Position numbers and translations under genes: made by a program
NCBI RefSeq assembly: GCF_020283565.1
Contig: NC_060063.1
Span: 2,852,001-2,916,000, forward strand
Length of the DNA: 64,000 bases
From: Trifolium pratense
Taxonomy: Eukaryota > Streptophyta > Magnoliopsida > Fabales > Fabaceae
Reading direction: 5' to 3'
Shown: in pieces, positions 25,287-38,778 of the stretch
Layout of the letters: each line of letters begins with the position of its first letter
How positions within the stretch are numbered: position 1 is the stretch's first letter
Notes under the pieces: model-generated
The model's database searches: none
Told to the model about the DNA's origin: nothing
Seen by the model: the letters and a program-made list of their open reading frames with translations, nothing else

Positions 25287-27785
25287 TTATTTCTGATTTA
25301 TAGGAACAGATGCACGAATTCTCTTTCCTTTATGTTCATGACATCTTTTTCTTCCTTTAACTGGTTCTCTTCTACACGTGGATCCATTTTCCATAATAAC
25401 TCCACATATAATGGTTTTAGAGATACTTTCATCCACATGACTCTCAATAACAGTTTCTGATTCTGACTTGGATCTTCTTATTGCTTTTGCAGTGATCACA
25501 TTTATTCTCATTCCTTTGTGTTCAAGACACCTAACTCTTTTTTCGACCGGCAACTTCGTACAAATAGAACCATCATCCAAAATAACTCCACAAACTTTAC
25601 CATGATTCTCAAAGGCGCAATCAGTTGTATCCTGAACTATCTTAGGACGCAAACGGTTGAATTTAAACACGCGAGATAGGAAATTGTAGTTACCATTGTC
25701 TGATTCGTCTGATTTGTTATCTGTCATAGGCAACTTTCTTGATTTAATTGGTATCCCTACTTTCTTTTGAGTGAAGGGTATAAGTGATTTGGCCACATCT
25801 GATATTGTTCTTGTTCTTGCGCTTGAAGTAATTTTGTTGAGCATTTCAAGAATATCATCGGGCCGACGCTTACCATTATTAATTGTATTCCATGCATAAT
25901 CAAATGTAGTTAGCAGTTGAGATTCTGTTTGCAAGGCATCTCCCTTGGTTTGCATCTGTTCAACAAACATTATTATTGCACAAATAAATCATTGAAAGTT
26001 AAATTTTTTGCACTTTGATGTATCTTTTTTCTTAGATGCAAATGTGCAATTTTTTTTTTTGGTTAAATTGTACTTTTGGCCCTCTAACTTTCACAAACTT
26101 GCAATTGTGACCTCTTAACTTTTAGCCCTCTAACTTTCACAAAACTGTCACGTTATCCCTCGGACAAAGTCAACGCACACGTGACAAGTGACTCATATAC
26201 CACGCAACATGTCTTGCGCCACGTAAACAATGACTCACATGTCACGCCAACATATGTGGCAAAACATGCTGACGTGACATGTGAGTCATTGTCCACGTGA
26301 CAAAACATATATGTTGACGTGGCATGTGAGTCAATTGCCACGTGCGCATTGACTTGGTCAAAATCATTGGGGTCATCCTTTTGCAAAAATGGCTTAAGTT
26401 ATGGAGCCAAAATCAAAAGTTTGTGAAAACTAGGGGGCCAAAAGTGCAATTTAACCTTTTTTTTCTTCCAATGTTGTGTAAAATTTCACAAAATGCAACA
26501 TCATAACAGATCATGTAAGATTCATAACAGGTCATTGTTTAACATATTCTATGTTCTATCAAACACTTAATCGATTAACATCATCATCCTAGTTGATTAT
26601 GAACTAAAACACTTAATCAATTAACTCACAACCAAAGGTAATTCTTATTTCAGAATCACTCAATTAATTTTGTAATTTATCAATTGACTTCCAAACCATT
26701 AAGTTAGCTATTAATTCACTCAATGAATGCTCAATTGAAATTATCTTGATAGTAACAAATTGAAAAAAATAAATATTATAAATGCATAAAATGTACTTAC
26801 AGGAGCCCATCTATACACAATTGGGAAGCCTTGAAAAAATATCTCGTGAAACAATGAGCGACCCATTTGATCATGATCAGACGATTCAAATGAATAACAA
26901 CCTTTACCCAAATGAGCTCCATTTCTACCATAACATTGCAGTCTTGTTCTCACATTGTCAGCTTTTCCTAGATAAACCACAACTACGCGATGAGGGTCGC
27001 TGGTAAGCTTGAAAATTTCACGCCCCAAACCGCTAGTCGTTATAGCTACTCCAAGCTCATAAACTCCGGGACCAGAATTTTGTGGCAGGTTGTGAATCCT
27101 ATATCTTGTAGATCCTTCCTTTCCATTGGAATAATCTTCCCAATCAGAAGGACCAACAAGAATCTGAAAGCAAATCTTAAAATGAGCAACCAATATACGG
27201 TATATATAAATTTCAGATTGTCTGCATTGAGCAATCTACACATTTACGCAATTAGTACACCGGTAACATTTGGGTCGAGATCAAACAGTCTAGATTTCAC
27301 ACTCCGTATACTTTAGATTTTTATTCCCTTCAAAGTTTGTATTGAAATCTGGAATATCCGATCTCAATCCAACAATCAATGATATGCTGATTAATTGCGT
27401 GAATGCATGAAATTGTCGACTAATATGCAGCCGTTTAATTTACAGCTTAACACACATAACAGGACGCTCCCTTTCATGTTTCAAGAACTATTCTAACAAA
27501 CAATCAATATATAGCTTTTTTTCTTCTTCTAAATCTAAATATTGAAAACTTTACAACTAGAAAATTATTTAGCTCCAACAAGAATTAACAGTAACAATCA
27601 TCACAAGAATTAATCAAACAGTGTAACTATAATACGATTTGCTATAGATTTGTAAAATTATGAAGCATTAAAACAAGCATACACATGACACATATATAAT
27701 TAATAGAACACTAAATTAAAATTACCTTCCAATGAGAGAAACTGGAATCATGTTTAGTGTGGTCACATTGTTCTCTCTTCAACAT
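25287..27785 (-). CDS. EFFECTOR OF TRANSCRIPTION-like protein (GIY-YIG plus Cys/His repeats)
   Basis: Three phase-0 exons (27726-27785, 26801-27163, 25287-25955) give 363 residues. Exon 1 encodes MLKREQCDHTKHDSSFSHWK, typical of plant ET proteins. Exon 2 holds a GIY-YIG-like nuclease fold: GPGVYELGVA as the GIY strand, VVVVYLGKA as the YIG strand, then RTRLQCYGRNGAH. Exon 3 carries two copies of the ET cysteine repeat (CGVILDDGSICTKLPV..RVRCLEHKG and CGVIMENGSTCRREPV..RKRCHEHKG). Arabidopsis ET2 modulates transcription, gibberellin responses and DNA methylation-linked development in the nucleus. Some ET proteins have more Cys repeats; this one has two. Transcript borders for exon 1 are supported by the ATG and a clean GT donor. 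Confidence 0.92.
26061..26456. mobile_element. MITE-like element in intron 2 of the ET-like gene
   Basis: Terminal inverted repeats of about 35 bp: ggttaaattgtacttttggc at the left, and the mirror of ggttaaattgcacttttggc at the right. Both sides are T runs that could hide a ~9-bp target duplication. The interior has repeated tgactca/tgagtca and cacgtg palindromes. Confidence 0.75.
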
Positions 27786-28876
27786 TTGCGCCGTGTCTCA
27801 AGGAAATTGTGATAGATTAGATTTTATGATATGACCGTTGTTTTGTTTATGTTCCTCGTTAAATGTTTTTATACTATTGTCATTTACCAAAATGACCCTT
27901 TCATTTCATGACTTTTCCAACTTCAAAGAGAGAAGAACATTAGAAGCTTACCATCAAGACAAAGAAAATAGCTTGACCAAAAAAAAAAAAGCAAAGAAAA
28001 TATGAGTACTTCTTTACTTATATATAAAACTAATATATTAGACAAAACTAATACATTAGACTCAAGTGGTTAATGAACTCCTTTTATTAATAGGTACCCT
28101 TTGGATCTTATTAGTAGGTGTTCTTTGAATTTTGTTAAGATTTATCTATTCATTTTTTTTATAATAATTAATCAGATTTATCTTCGGTGTGTAATATTTT
28201 TTCCACCATTAATATCCGATTCCAGCCCCTCCGAAAAAATAGTTTATAATCCTATATTTTTTTTTGTCAAATAAAAAATTCATTTTTTCTTTGTGAAGAA
28301 TTTTCAATTCGATTTGGGAAATGCCAAATGGTACGAATCAAAATTTGAAGAAAAGCAAGAATTACACTGTTATTAAATGGTAATTACTTTTTTGCCTATC
28401 ATTTGTCTTCTATTTTACCACCACTACTCACATGTATGGTTTACTTTTTCCCACTGTTGTCCATTTCGTTGGTTAGTGGTTCGTACCGCATAGCATTGCT
28501 CATTCGATTTAGTGGATTGTAAAATGTGAACGTCGACTACAAGCAGGGGTTGTCTTAGATTGAACGTCAACTTATCTTATTGCCGTTCAATCTCTAAGGC
28601 GGGTTTACCGACTTATAAATTAGTTTTCAATGTACTATTTTACACTAACGGTGTATAGCAATTAATCTTTTTAATTTAAATATTAAAATAAGCATGCATA
28701 ATATAGAAATTTTTTTATACTTAAAATCGTACCCAAAAAACTCTTTTTTTACTTAAATTCCAATTTTCAATGGTAGTGGATTAGTTAGTATTTAAAGTTT
28801 GACCAAGAATAAATAAGATATGGTAAATCTTTATTTCAGTCAAACTACGAATATAAATTTTTCAAAATAATTCCTC

Positions 28877-29006
28877 TTTTTTTTGGTTGATAGATGAAAT
28901 GGGAAAATCATTGAAAACTCACACACACATAGTGGAGTGATCAGAGTTCGAACCCCGGTCTTGACATCCGACACTAACAATTTTGACATTTCTGTGTTGA
29001 GCTAAG
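28877..29006 (-). repeat. tRNA-derived SINE
   Basis: Read on the minus strand: ttagctcaacacag as A-box region, ccggggttcgaactctg as B box, then cactccacta, ending in a short A run (T8 on plus). Resembles the 8.95-kb copy. Confidence 0.6.
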
Positions 29007-30392
29007 ATTTGTGGACAAAAAATACCATTTGTTTATTAAAAAGAAATCATTTTTTGTTAGAATATTACTCCTTTGTTTTTTTAAATTTTTATCATTACAC
29101 ACATGTCAGTGCAAAACATTAGTGAATCCACCTTTTGTCAATTGCATCTCGACGATATCGCTACGCACACTCTCTCTATTGCTCTCTATCGCCACGACAC
29201 CACCTTCCACCGTCGACGTCGTTTTCTCATATCTCTGATTTCTGTTCTCATGTATGTCTCACGAAACCCCTTTGTTCTCTCAGATTTTTATGTTAAAGTG
29301 TTATTATTGAATGTTGTTGTAGGTCACCTGTTGTTAAATTGTTAGAAAACTTGCTCAATTTTAGTTGTTTGTTGTTAAATTTGATAAAGAAGTGGGGTTT
29401 TTAAGTTAGTGGAACGGTGTCATTGAGTTTTATTTGCCTTCAATTTTGAGTTAGTAGAAAGCAATAGAAACAACAAAGTTGAAGTGGTGTAAAATTAGTT
29501 AGTGAAGTGTTTGATTTTATTTAAGTGTTTGTTTGTACTGGTTTTGGAATGCAATGTGTAGGAGCTGTTTTGGGTTTTGTTGTTTGCCTGCTATTAGGAG
29601 TGTGTTGGTTCAATTTGCAACTTTTTATGGCTTGGGGTTGCACATCTTGTTGTGATTGTTTGAATTTGTTGTGGTGTTAGGTGCTTTGCTATGTAATGCA
29701 GCTTTGTAATGGTGTCCCTTTACCTTAATTTTTTTGGTGTTATAGATGTGGCTAGGTGTATTTTGTAATGGTGATTACTCAGATCATTCATGATCTGATG
29801 TGGTGTCCTCCTAGTTGTTGTGTATTAGTGGAGGCTTAGACAAAGATAGATAGGTTTGAGGTGTGTTAGTGTTGGTGTTGTGTATTTGGTGTTTTTGCAT
29901 TCATGACTTTTTATTTTCTTTAAAAGAAAAATTGCGGCCCTCCCCAATATTTTGAGCTAGCTCCGCCACTGATTGCTCTCTGCACAGTTCTCTTCTCTCA
30001 ACAGGTAGTATATACAATGTCAACATCATTCAACATATACATTATCTGCCATGTTCCAACATATACATGATCCACTCTTCAAATTTTCTGTCACTATTTC
30101 AGAAATTAATTCCCAATTTCATCACCTTGGGTTGGGTCACTGCATAATAAAAAAGCATGATTCATAGAATCATCTACTACATTTACATTATTCATTATTA
30201 TTATTATTATTATTATTATTTAATAAAAGCATGATATAGAATCATTATTAATATTTTATTAATTCAATTTTTAAAAAAAGAATATTTTTGGAGTTGAAAC
30301 TAATTTTTTTAGAGTTTTATTGTAATTTCATTAGGATTAATCATTTCACATTATTAAATTGTATGTCACTCATATAAAATATGTCACATTAC

Positions 30393-30470
30393 CAATGATG
30401 AATTGGTCCAAATGGTAAGAATTTTAATCTCCTTAAGTATATGGTCAGAGATTCAATTCCTGCGTTCGAA
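30393..30470 (+). repeat. SINE-like tRNA-derived sequence
   Basis: The A-box-like ttggtccaaatggtaag and B-box-like gagattcaattcctgcg are about 35 nt apart, as in Pol III-derived legume SINEs. The ends are not defined. Confidence 0.45.
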
Positions 30471-30575
30471 ACTATTTATTATTAACATATTGTGTTGTAC
30501 ATAGTAGGAGTGAGTAATTTGGGGTTTACAAGAAGAATGTGCAGCAGCTGAAGCGAAAGCCACAGCAAACCAAAC

Positions 30576-33500
30576 ATGTCATTGATTAAACATGGCACAC
30601 GCAGCTCCTTTTCATCATCTCTACCAAGTTTTCTTCTCTTCCAACAACGCTTCTTCTCTTGTATGTTTTTTCAAATAACTCATTCACTATTTCTTCTATC
30701 AACCATCTTCTTATCCATGTTATTAATTTCTTTATATATACTATTTTTTTGTGTTAAAATGTTTGACCTATTGTATTCATTCATTCACTCATTCATGTAT
30801 AATGTATTTATAATCTATTAGATGTTGCTGATGAGAAAAGGGTTTATGCTTCCAACTCTATCATTCACCCTAGTGCTATTGTTCACCCCAATGCTGTTCT
30901 TGGTGAGGTACCTACTTCAACACCAAAGTTTGCTTCTTTTCTTCTTAATTGTTATTGGGCTGTTCAAAATTGTATTTGACTTTTTGTTTGATGTAGACAT
31001 GTAGTATTGAATTGGGGCTCTGAATTTTTGGTTGGTTGTTCCATTGAGCATTATTTATGTGGTATTGGAACCAATGTTTGTCAATCACAGATTGTAAAAA
31101 ATAGTTTTTTTGTTTCAATTTCGATTCGCTGCAGTGTTATAGTTTCGCTATAATCACTATTTGAAAAGAATTTGTACTAAGCAGCGTCTTGTGGAACAAT
31201 AGCTATTTTTTCCAATTCTGACATGCTATATAGCTGCTATTTGACATCATCGATTGGAGCCGATTTTATGCTCAAGTTTAAAGGGCAATCAATTAACAAT
31301 TTATAGGAAGGTAATTTTAGAGACTCCCTTAACAAGTTTAAGAGAAAGGGGGGCTAGGGATATATGAACCATCATGGTATAACAAGGTGTTTGTTTTCCA
31401 CACTTATATACCTATTATTATACTGTACAATGCTAAGATGCGGTCTTCTTTTGAATATCAATGCAAATTGTCGTCTAGAACTAATAATGTTGAACGTTTA
31501 TGTATACCACTGCTTATGTTTTTGTGGTGATGGGTATTTTGCATGTATGCATAGGGAGTTTCCGTCGGACCTTTTTGTTCTATTAGTTCCTCCGCAAAGC
31601 TGGGGAGTGGTTGTCAACTATATCCAGGAAGCCATATTTTTGGAAACACTGAGTTAGGCGACAATTGCATGTTGATGACGTGAGTTCATACTTAAGATCA
31701 CTGTTTTCTTCTAAGATTTTGCCCCACTGAATAGTCTTTGATTTGGAGTTTGGATCATTACATGCTCATGTTCATTTGGGGATCTTAATCTTGCAGTGGT
31801 GCTGTTGTTGGTGATGATTATCCTGGATATACTGTCATCGGAAGCAATAACACAATAGGATATCATGCTGTGATTGGTGTCAAATGTCAAGACTTGAAAT
31901 ACAAGGTATGCTTTACTTTAACTGGTTGGGTTTTCTTTATTGAATGTCTGGGTCATTGCATTGATATCGCTAAGTAATCATGTTTTCAAGACGTGCCATT
32001 TTTTCATAGACTCCAATCAATATAATAGGAATTAGGTTGTCACCGGTTTTTGTAGGTCTATAAAAAAATGTTTGGCTTTTAATATTTCCTCTGGGAAGTC
32101 TTTGCAAAATCTTGACAAGGCCTTCATATTATTCAATCAGCTTGACTATTATAATATAAATGTGTATCATAGAAATATTAGTGGCTAAATAAGATCTTCC
32201 CATTTGTTTTACTCCAAACAAGACCTTTGGTAATTGCTAAATATGCTACTGCTTGTAAGCACTTCAACCTGTGTTCTTGAATTGTTTTAAAATGCATTTT
32301 TGTACTGCCTATTGACTTGTATCTTTTCCCCCCTTTATTCTTCTCTCCCTTGTAAGTTCTAAAGAAATCTGAGTATCCTCCCATGGCTGAATCATGAAAT
32401 TCCTTCAAAACCCAAGAAATTCGAGATGAATTCCTTGGTATCACTATTCTGTCCTCATAGTATAACCTTCCTTTCCTCAGTTGGTAGCCTTTATGACTCT
32501 GAGAATCACCCATCAGCTCTTGAATGATCAGTTTCAGCTTGCACCTCATCTTCTAACCCTTCCCAAGCTTCACATTGGACAGTTGTAAGTGTTGCATACA
32601 GCATCTGTCTGGAGAGTGCGTCTGCTGCACTATTCTCCTTACCGGGCTTATATTTGATGTCAAAATCATAGCCCAACAGCTTGGAAGTCCACTTCTGTTG
32701 CTCGTCACCCATCACTCGCTGTTTAGTCAAAAACCTCAAGCTTTTTTTATCTGTATGTACTTGGAAATGTCTTCCTAATATATAGGGTCTCCATTTCTGA
32801 ATTGCTAAAACAATAGCCATGAGTTTCCTTTCATAAACTGACTTCTTTTGGGCTCTATCAGATAAGGTTTGGCTCATGTAAGCCACAGGTCTGCCCTCTT
32901 GCATTAAAACTGCTCGAATCCCCGTACATGAAGCATCTACTTCCACAATAAATTCCTTCTCAAAATTAGGGACTGCAAGTACTGACACTGTTGTCATAGC
33001 TAACTTCAGCTGTTCAAAAGCAAATTGGGACTCATCATTCCAGCAAACATTGTCCTTTTTCAATAATTGAGTTGAAGGCCAAGCTATCCTTCCATAATTT
33101 TTAACAAATTTTCTGTAATACCCTGTCAAACCCAAAAATACTCTTTGCCCCTTGATATCTTTGGGTTTAGGCCACTTCAACATGTCTTCTATTTTCTTGG
33201 GATCAACAGATACCCTTTGCCAGAGATCAAATGTCCCAGATACTTTATCTGCTTCTGACCAAATGAACACTTCTTTTGATTGGCAAACAGCTGATTGTCT
33301 TTGAGAGTTTGCAAAATTTCAGAAAAATGTTGTTTGTGAATCTCCATATTATCACTGTAAATCAAGATATCATCAAAGAAAACAAGGGCAAATCTCCTTA
33401 AATAAGGTCTTAGAACTTGATTCATTAGAGCTTTAAAGGTTGACGGAGCATTTGTCAACCCAAAAGGCATCACTAAATATTCAGTGTCCTTCGTGAGTCC

Positions 33501-36500
33501 TAAATGCAGTCTTAGCTATATCATCCTCCTTCATTCGAATTTGGGGATACCCAAACTTGAGATCCAGTTTTGAAAAATTCAATGCCCCTCCTAATTCATC
33601 CAATAATTCCTCAATGACAGGAATAGGAAACTTGTTAGGGAGAGTTATCTTATTTAATGCCCTGTAATCAGTACAAAATTTCCACCTTCCATCCTTCTTT
33701 GTTACTAAAATAACAGGGCTAGAAAAAGGACTTGTACTATGCCTTACAATACCACTTTGTAACATTTCTTTTACAATCTTTTCAATTTAATTTTTTTGAT
33801 AATGAGGATACCTGTAACTAAGGTCTTATGTTAGGAATGGTTGCTCCCTGTTGGAGGACTATGGCATGGTCTTGCTCTCTCTTTGGTGGTAATGATGTAG
33901 GTGTTTGAAACACCTCTCCAAATTGGTCAATTATAGTCTTCCATTTTGCTCCTATCTCTGTCTTGTCTGTTTCCTCATTTATGGATGGCTGGTATTGTAT
34001 TACATACCCTTTAACGTCACCTTGCAATGTTTTCATCATGACTTTCCGAGATGTTACCTTCCTGCTCCCACTTCAGTATCAATTTCTTAAAATTGGCTTC
34101 AATGTTGCCCAAGCTAGCTAACCAATCCATTCCCAGCACCATCTCTATTCCTCCTAATTCCATCAAGATTTTTTTTTTTGATGGAATGCCACACTTTGAA
34201 TCTTGAAATTCAACTCCTTACAAACTCTTCTATTTCTCACCTTCTCTCCAGTCCCTACTTCAACCACATATATAGGAGTATCTTCTAGCTCAATTCCCAT
34301 TTCTTGCACCGATTTGGCAGAAATGCTCCCGAGTCAATCAAAGTCAAACACCTTCCTTCCATCTTTCTCAGCCCACACCTTGAAGGATTTGTTAGTGGTT
34401 AAACCTTCCCTACACTGCAATGACAACTGCAGTGTCCTCATTTTACCCCTTACTTCCCCCTCTTTCTCTTCTTTCACCTCCCACTCTCTCTTCTTCACTA
34501 CTACTGCCCTCACAAAGCCTCAGACTCATGCTTGAACGTACACATATGGTCATTTCCCCATTTCTCTCCACATTCACAACACAACCCCTTTTTACTCCTT
34601 TCCTCCAATTCTGATGGACTTGATCTCTTTCCCCTACCTACCCCCTTCATTTTTCGTTTCATTTCATTTTTGTCATTATTTTTCTCACCTCCGCCAAAAT
34701 TGGGTTTGGTACCTTCTTTCTTCTCCCTATAAAACTCTCGAGGGCTTCTAATCCAGGCTAACACTCCCTTATCCTTCCACTCCCCTTTGTCTCTGTTTGT
34801 AATTCCCTTCTTCCCCATCTCTTCGTTCTTCTCGTCCAACAACAAAGTTCTATCCATGAGATCTGCTAAATCATGGTAACCATAGAGTTTCACCTCAACT
34901 TGAATTTCTTCTTCGAGTCCATTGAGAAAAATACTGTCTAAAATGACCCTCTCTTCTCTTCTTAATGGTGCTACCACCAACATCTCAAATTTCTCACGAT
35001 ATTCCATTCCCTTTCCCCTTTTCTTCAAGCTAAACAACGGGCCTAACGGATTATGAAGGATCCCAGGTTGAAATATGCGTATCACTGCTGCTTTAAACTC
35101 TTCCAAAGTTCTCAATGGTGTTTGATCTTCCCACCATTGAAACTAGTTAAGAGCTCTGTCTTCCATTGCGATCATCACCACATCCAGTTTGTTACACTCC
35201 AGTATCTCATTCAGACGAAAATACTGTTCCACCTTCAGAAGCCATCCATGCACGTCGTCGCCTCGAAACACTGGTACCTCTATCTTCCTTCCTCCCCTTC
35301 GAAACCTCAGAACGTACTCGTTCGTGTTCTGGCGAGGTCACGATTGTGATTCCGTTGACAGAGTTCCTTATCTTCCATCTTCCTCTTCATTGCCTCCTCT
35401 TCGCCCTAGCCCTCTTCCTCTCCTCTGACGAGGTTGTTCCCTTCGTTCCAGCATCATCTGATGGATTTGTCCCATCATCATCTCCAAGTTTCCTAACCGG
35501 TGATTCATGGCATCAATCCTGTTCTCCATCACGTTTCTGGTTACAACCATTCACAGTGCAACGAAAAAAAACCAAGGCTCTATATACCAATTGATAGAGA
35601 ATCAATTGATAATAGCAGAAAAAGAAACTGAGAATAGCTTGAAAATAGTATAATGGTACTGTTTTATTAGTAATATGGTGGAAAAGCCATAGAATCAGTG
35701 AGATTCTATTGGAACAATACACTGCTAGCAATAGTATAAATTGCAGAAAAGAGTAAAATACTGAGCTAGACACTTAGAGAAGTCTAGGATCTCCCAGAAA
35801 GATAACCAAACTCAAGTCTGACTGATTCCCCTTTATTCCTTCAGATCTACTTTCTCTCAACTCAACCAAATCACACCCTGCCACCTCATCAGTTAGTTAT
35901 GAGTCCCCACATCAGTTCTCTGCTTCTCTCTCTTATTCCTCCTACGGTAGACCCTTCCATATCTAACTGCGATACATCTCTTCGCTAGTTCCTACGGCAT
36001 CCATATTAACCTATATACGAATCACCTTAAAATTTCAATTTATGTATGGTTGTTAAACTCTCAAGTTAACTCATTAAAACTATAAATGAGTACTCTAGGT
36101 ACTAAAATCGTTTTAACTTTGATAAGCTTAAACCTAGCTCTATCGAGCTGAATTTCCAACAGGTGGAAGCTAGTCCCATCATCCTTTCTTTAGTAACTTT
36201 GGCCATTGTGATTTTGTGTTTCGTCCGTTGATTTTTAACTTGTTTTATGCTCTTCTTTTCTGCTTTGTAAAACTGTCTCGTGATTAGTTATTTTGTCCAT
36301 GACTTTTGAATTGGTCTGGTCTGGGCTTGGCTGGTCCTATCTTTTTTTTTTTTGATACATTGGCTGATCCTATCTGATCATGTATTCTTGTATGATTTGC
36401 TTTATTTCTAAGTTAGAATGTTAAGTATTTTTCTACCAAAAAAAATAGAATGTTAAGTATTTACTAAGCACATAGTATTATTGTCTGGTCTGTGAACCCA

Positions 36501-38100
36501 TCTTTGTTTGATTTTTTTTTTTTTATCACCAAGTTATAACGTTAAATATTTACTAAGCACACTATCAAATTGTTTTTATATACTATAATAGATTCTCTAA
36601 ACGTTATTTTTGTGTTAAGTAAATTATTACTACTTTATGAGTCGAATTTATGGAGGTTTCACGAGTTTACATAGACTGTTTAGTTCAATAACCTTGAATC
36701 TACGCACTCAAGTTGTCGTAGCAAACTCATGTGATTACGTGTTGCTTATTTTGGAAAAACTATATGCTCTTAATTGTTCTTGCCATGTAGCCAGAAGATG
36801 AGTGTTTCCTGGAAGTTGGACATAATAATGATATTAGGGAACATACTTCAATCCACCGATCTTCAAAATCAACTGATAGAACGGTAAGATGCGATCAATA
36901 ATTTTTTTGCTGATAATGAAAAACAGAATTTCAAGATGCATAATTAGCTTATACACATTTTCATTATTTCCCGTCATTATTTGAACAGGTAATTGGTGAT
37001 GGAAATTTAATCATGGGAGCTTGTCATATTGCCCATGATTGCAAGATTGGTAACAACAATATTTTTGCTAATAACACTCTTCTAGCTGGGCATGTTGAGG
37101 TGGAAGTAAGTTCTATGAAAACTGAAGTATCTTATAGGATAAATAAAATTTCTTTCGTTATTTACATTTTAAGTACAACATTGTAAAGTTTATTGAAACT
37201 CTTCATATGTAGGACTACGTTCACACTGCTGGTGCGACTGTTATTCACCAGTTCTGTCACCTTGGCTCGTTCTCTTTTCTTGGCGGTGGTTCCGTGGTAG
37301 GTTTTTCATCCTATCTCAGATATAAATGGGATTCTAAGAAATGGTTTTTTATTGGCTTTGGTATTCAATAATCAATGTAACATTATTGTTCATGGAAATG
37401 ATTTCAACATGACTTCATCTAAAATGGAGTCTACTAGCATATAGGAATGCCCATTTTTTGTATGTATTAAATACAACTACACTGCGGACTGCACAGCCCT
37501 TATTAAAGAATTTCTTAAAGCATATACTTTTACCAAGCCAAATGATTTACAATGACTCAGGTGTCCAACTGCAATGTCATGTTACATAAATGAAGGTTTC
37601 ACAAGATGTTCCAAAGTACATGATGGTAGCCGGAGATAGAGCCGAGCTTCGTGGCCTAAATTTAGTGGGACTTACTCGTCGTGGATTCAGCATTGAAGAG
37701 GTTTAAGCTCACAAAATATTACTGATTTATTTGTCTTCAGTTATATGTCATTGTAACTAAATAATTCTATTTGGTAACTATCCAGATCAGGAGCCTTAAA
37801 ACAGCTTATCGAAAGATATTCATACGTGCTGATACAACTGCAGGGTCTTTTGATGAAAGGCTTGCAAAAGTGGTACATTTTTTATTTTAATTTGTCTAAT
37901 CTAAAGGTTTGAGAAAGCTAGTGATGTAGCTTTGAATTTTCTCTACGGGGGCTAAATCTTGAGATAAACATGTTTTGCAGGAGCAGCATGAAGGAATTAT
38001 TCAAGTTCCTGCTGTGCATGCTATGTTACAGTCTATTCGTGATTCTTTTGCAGAAGATCGTCGTGGAATATGCAAGTATAAATATTGGAATGACTCTTAA
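30576..38100 (+). CDS. LPXA: UDP-N-acetylglucosamine O-acyltransferase (LpxA), organellar
   Basis: First enzyme of the lipid A-type pathway retained in plant mitochondria: it transfers a hydroxyacyl chain from acyl carrier protein to UDP-GlcNAc. Ten exons: 30576-30660, 30822-30907, 31555-31679, 31797-31905, 36791-36883, 36989-37105, 37213-37296, 37596-37700, 37786-37872 and 37981-38100, giving 336 residues. The N-terminus is Ser/Arg-rich, as for organelle import. Left-handed beta-helix hexapeptides follow ([33 protein letters not shown]). The active-site region [12 protein letters not shown] holds the catalytic His; [19 protein letters not shown] and [11 protein letters not shown] match bacterial LpxA. 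Intron 4 is 4.9 kb because of an antisense retroelement. Nothing in the coding sequence looks damaged. Confidence 0.96.
32178..36161 (-). mobile_element. Degenerate Ty3/gypsy retrotransposon in LpxA intron 4, antisense
   Basis: Minus-strand order: LTR 35592-36161, PBS-like ttggtatatagagcc, gag with a zinc-knuckle-like motif [14 protein letters not shown] (34510-35115), then reverse transcriptase. RT pieces are 33481-33765 ([19 protein letters not shown]) and 33189-33473 ([12 protein letters not shown], the FxDD site). RNase H follows at 32506-33270 ([24 protein letters not shown]). Reading frames are broken between blocks. The integrase is truncated and scrambled near 32178-32350, and I see no 3' LTR. 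The element is therefore dead and cannot be dated by its LTRs. The host intron's splice sites are intact. Confidence 0.88.
35592..36161 (-). repeat. 5' LTR of the antisense gypsy element
   Basis: On the minus strand it begins tgttggaaattc and ends tctctatca, directly followed by the primer-binding-like sequence. Length 570 bp. No second copy was found in the intron. Confidence 0.65.
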
Positions 38101-38778
38101 ATCATGCTGCTGATACATATTTTATTTTGCAGATATGTCATGCATTGGGAGTGAATTAATTTTTGTATATGTATTATTCAATGGTACTGCTGATTTGTAC
38201 ACTGATAGATAGAATGATTCTTTCTCTTCATTGACGGCTGTGTTTGGATTTACCAGCCTCTAACACTTTTTTTTTTCTTTTCTGTCGAAGCTATATATGT
38301 ATTAAACAAAAGTTATTTAAGCACAATTGGTAAAAAAAAAAATAGTTCTTTAAGCACAAGGTGTGCCAAGACAACTGAAATATACAAGGATTTGAAAAGT
38401 GTCAATATAAAGAAGAAAAAAAAAAACAACAAATCACCGTTATTGAGACCAATCAAAATTAATGGTTTATGCGTTTTTATTGAATACCGTTCAAAGTAAT
38501 TTACAAATTTTTAGATCTAAATGTCCTTTTACAAATTTTTGGTTGGTGTTTACTTTAAGTAATTTACTTACCACAACAACAAGACAATAATTATAATAAT
38601 AATTTCTAAACAAAAAGATGAAACATAAACATCAGCATCAGCAGTAATCATATCAACTTCTTTGATTCAACAGTCGCCAAAGAGAGGAAAATATAAAAGA
38701 AACATAAACATCAACAATAATCACATCAACTTCTTCAACTTCTTTGAATAAGTATCGATGCCTAACAACCGTCCTGAA
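38101..38778. other. LpxA 3' flank up to the copia insertion
   Basis: 3' UTR and AT-rich flank with repeated 'aaacataaacatca' segments (about 38620-38735). The last bases (caaccgtcctgaa) are the empty-site left half of the copia insertion. Confidence 0.5.

Larger units (their letters stand above)
27786..30575. other. Long intergenic region between the ET-like gene and LpxA
   Basis: Mostly AT-rich. It contains the minus-strand SINE at 28877-29006, an (ATT)n tract at about 30193-30220 and a plus-strand SINE at 30393-30470. A GT-rich stretch (29190-29971) ends in gctccgccactg, a hAT-like end. The short ORFs near 29100-29345 lack family features and are not called. The LpxA promoter should lie in the last few hundred bases. 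Confidence 0.5.

Noticed and set aside
35053..35594. Plus-strand ORFs with Ser/Pro/Phe-rich text
   Set aside because: Antisense to the gypsy gag region; composition reflects the opposite strand.
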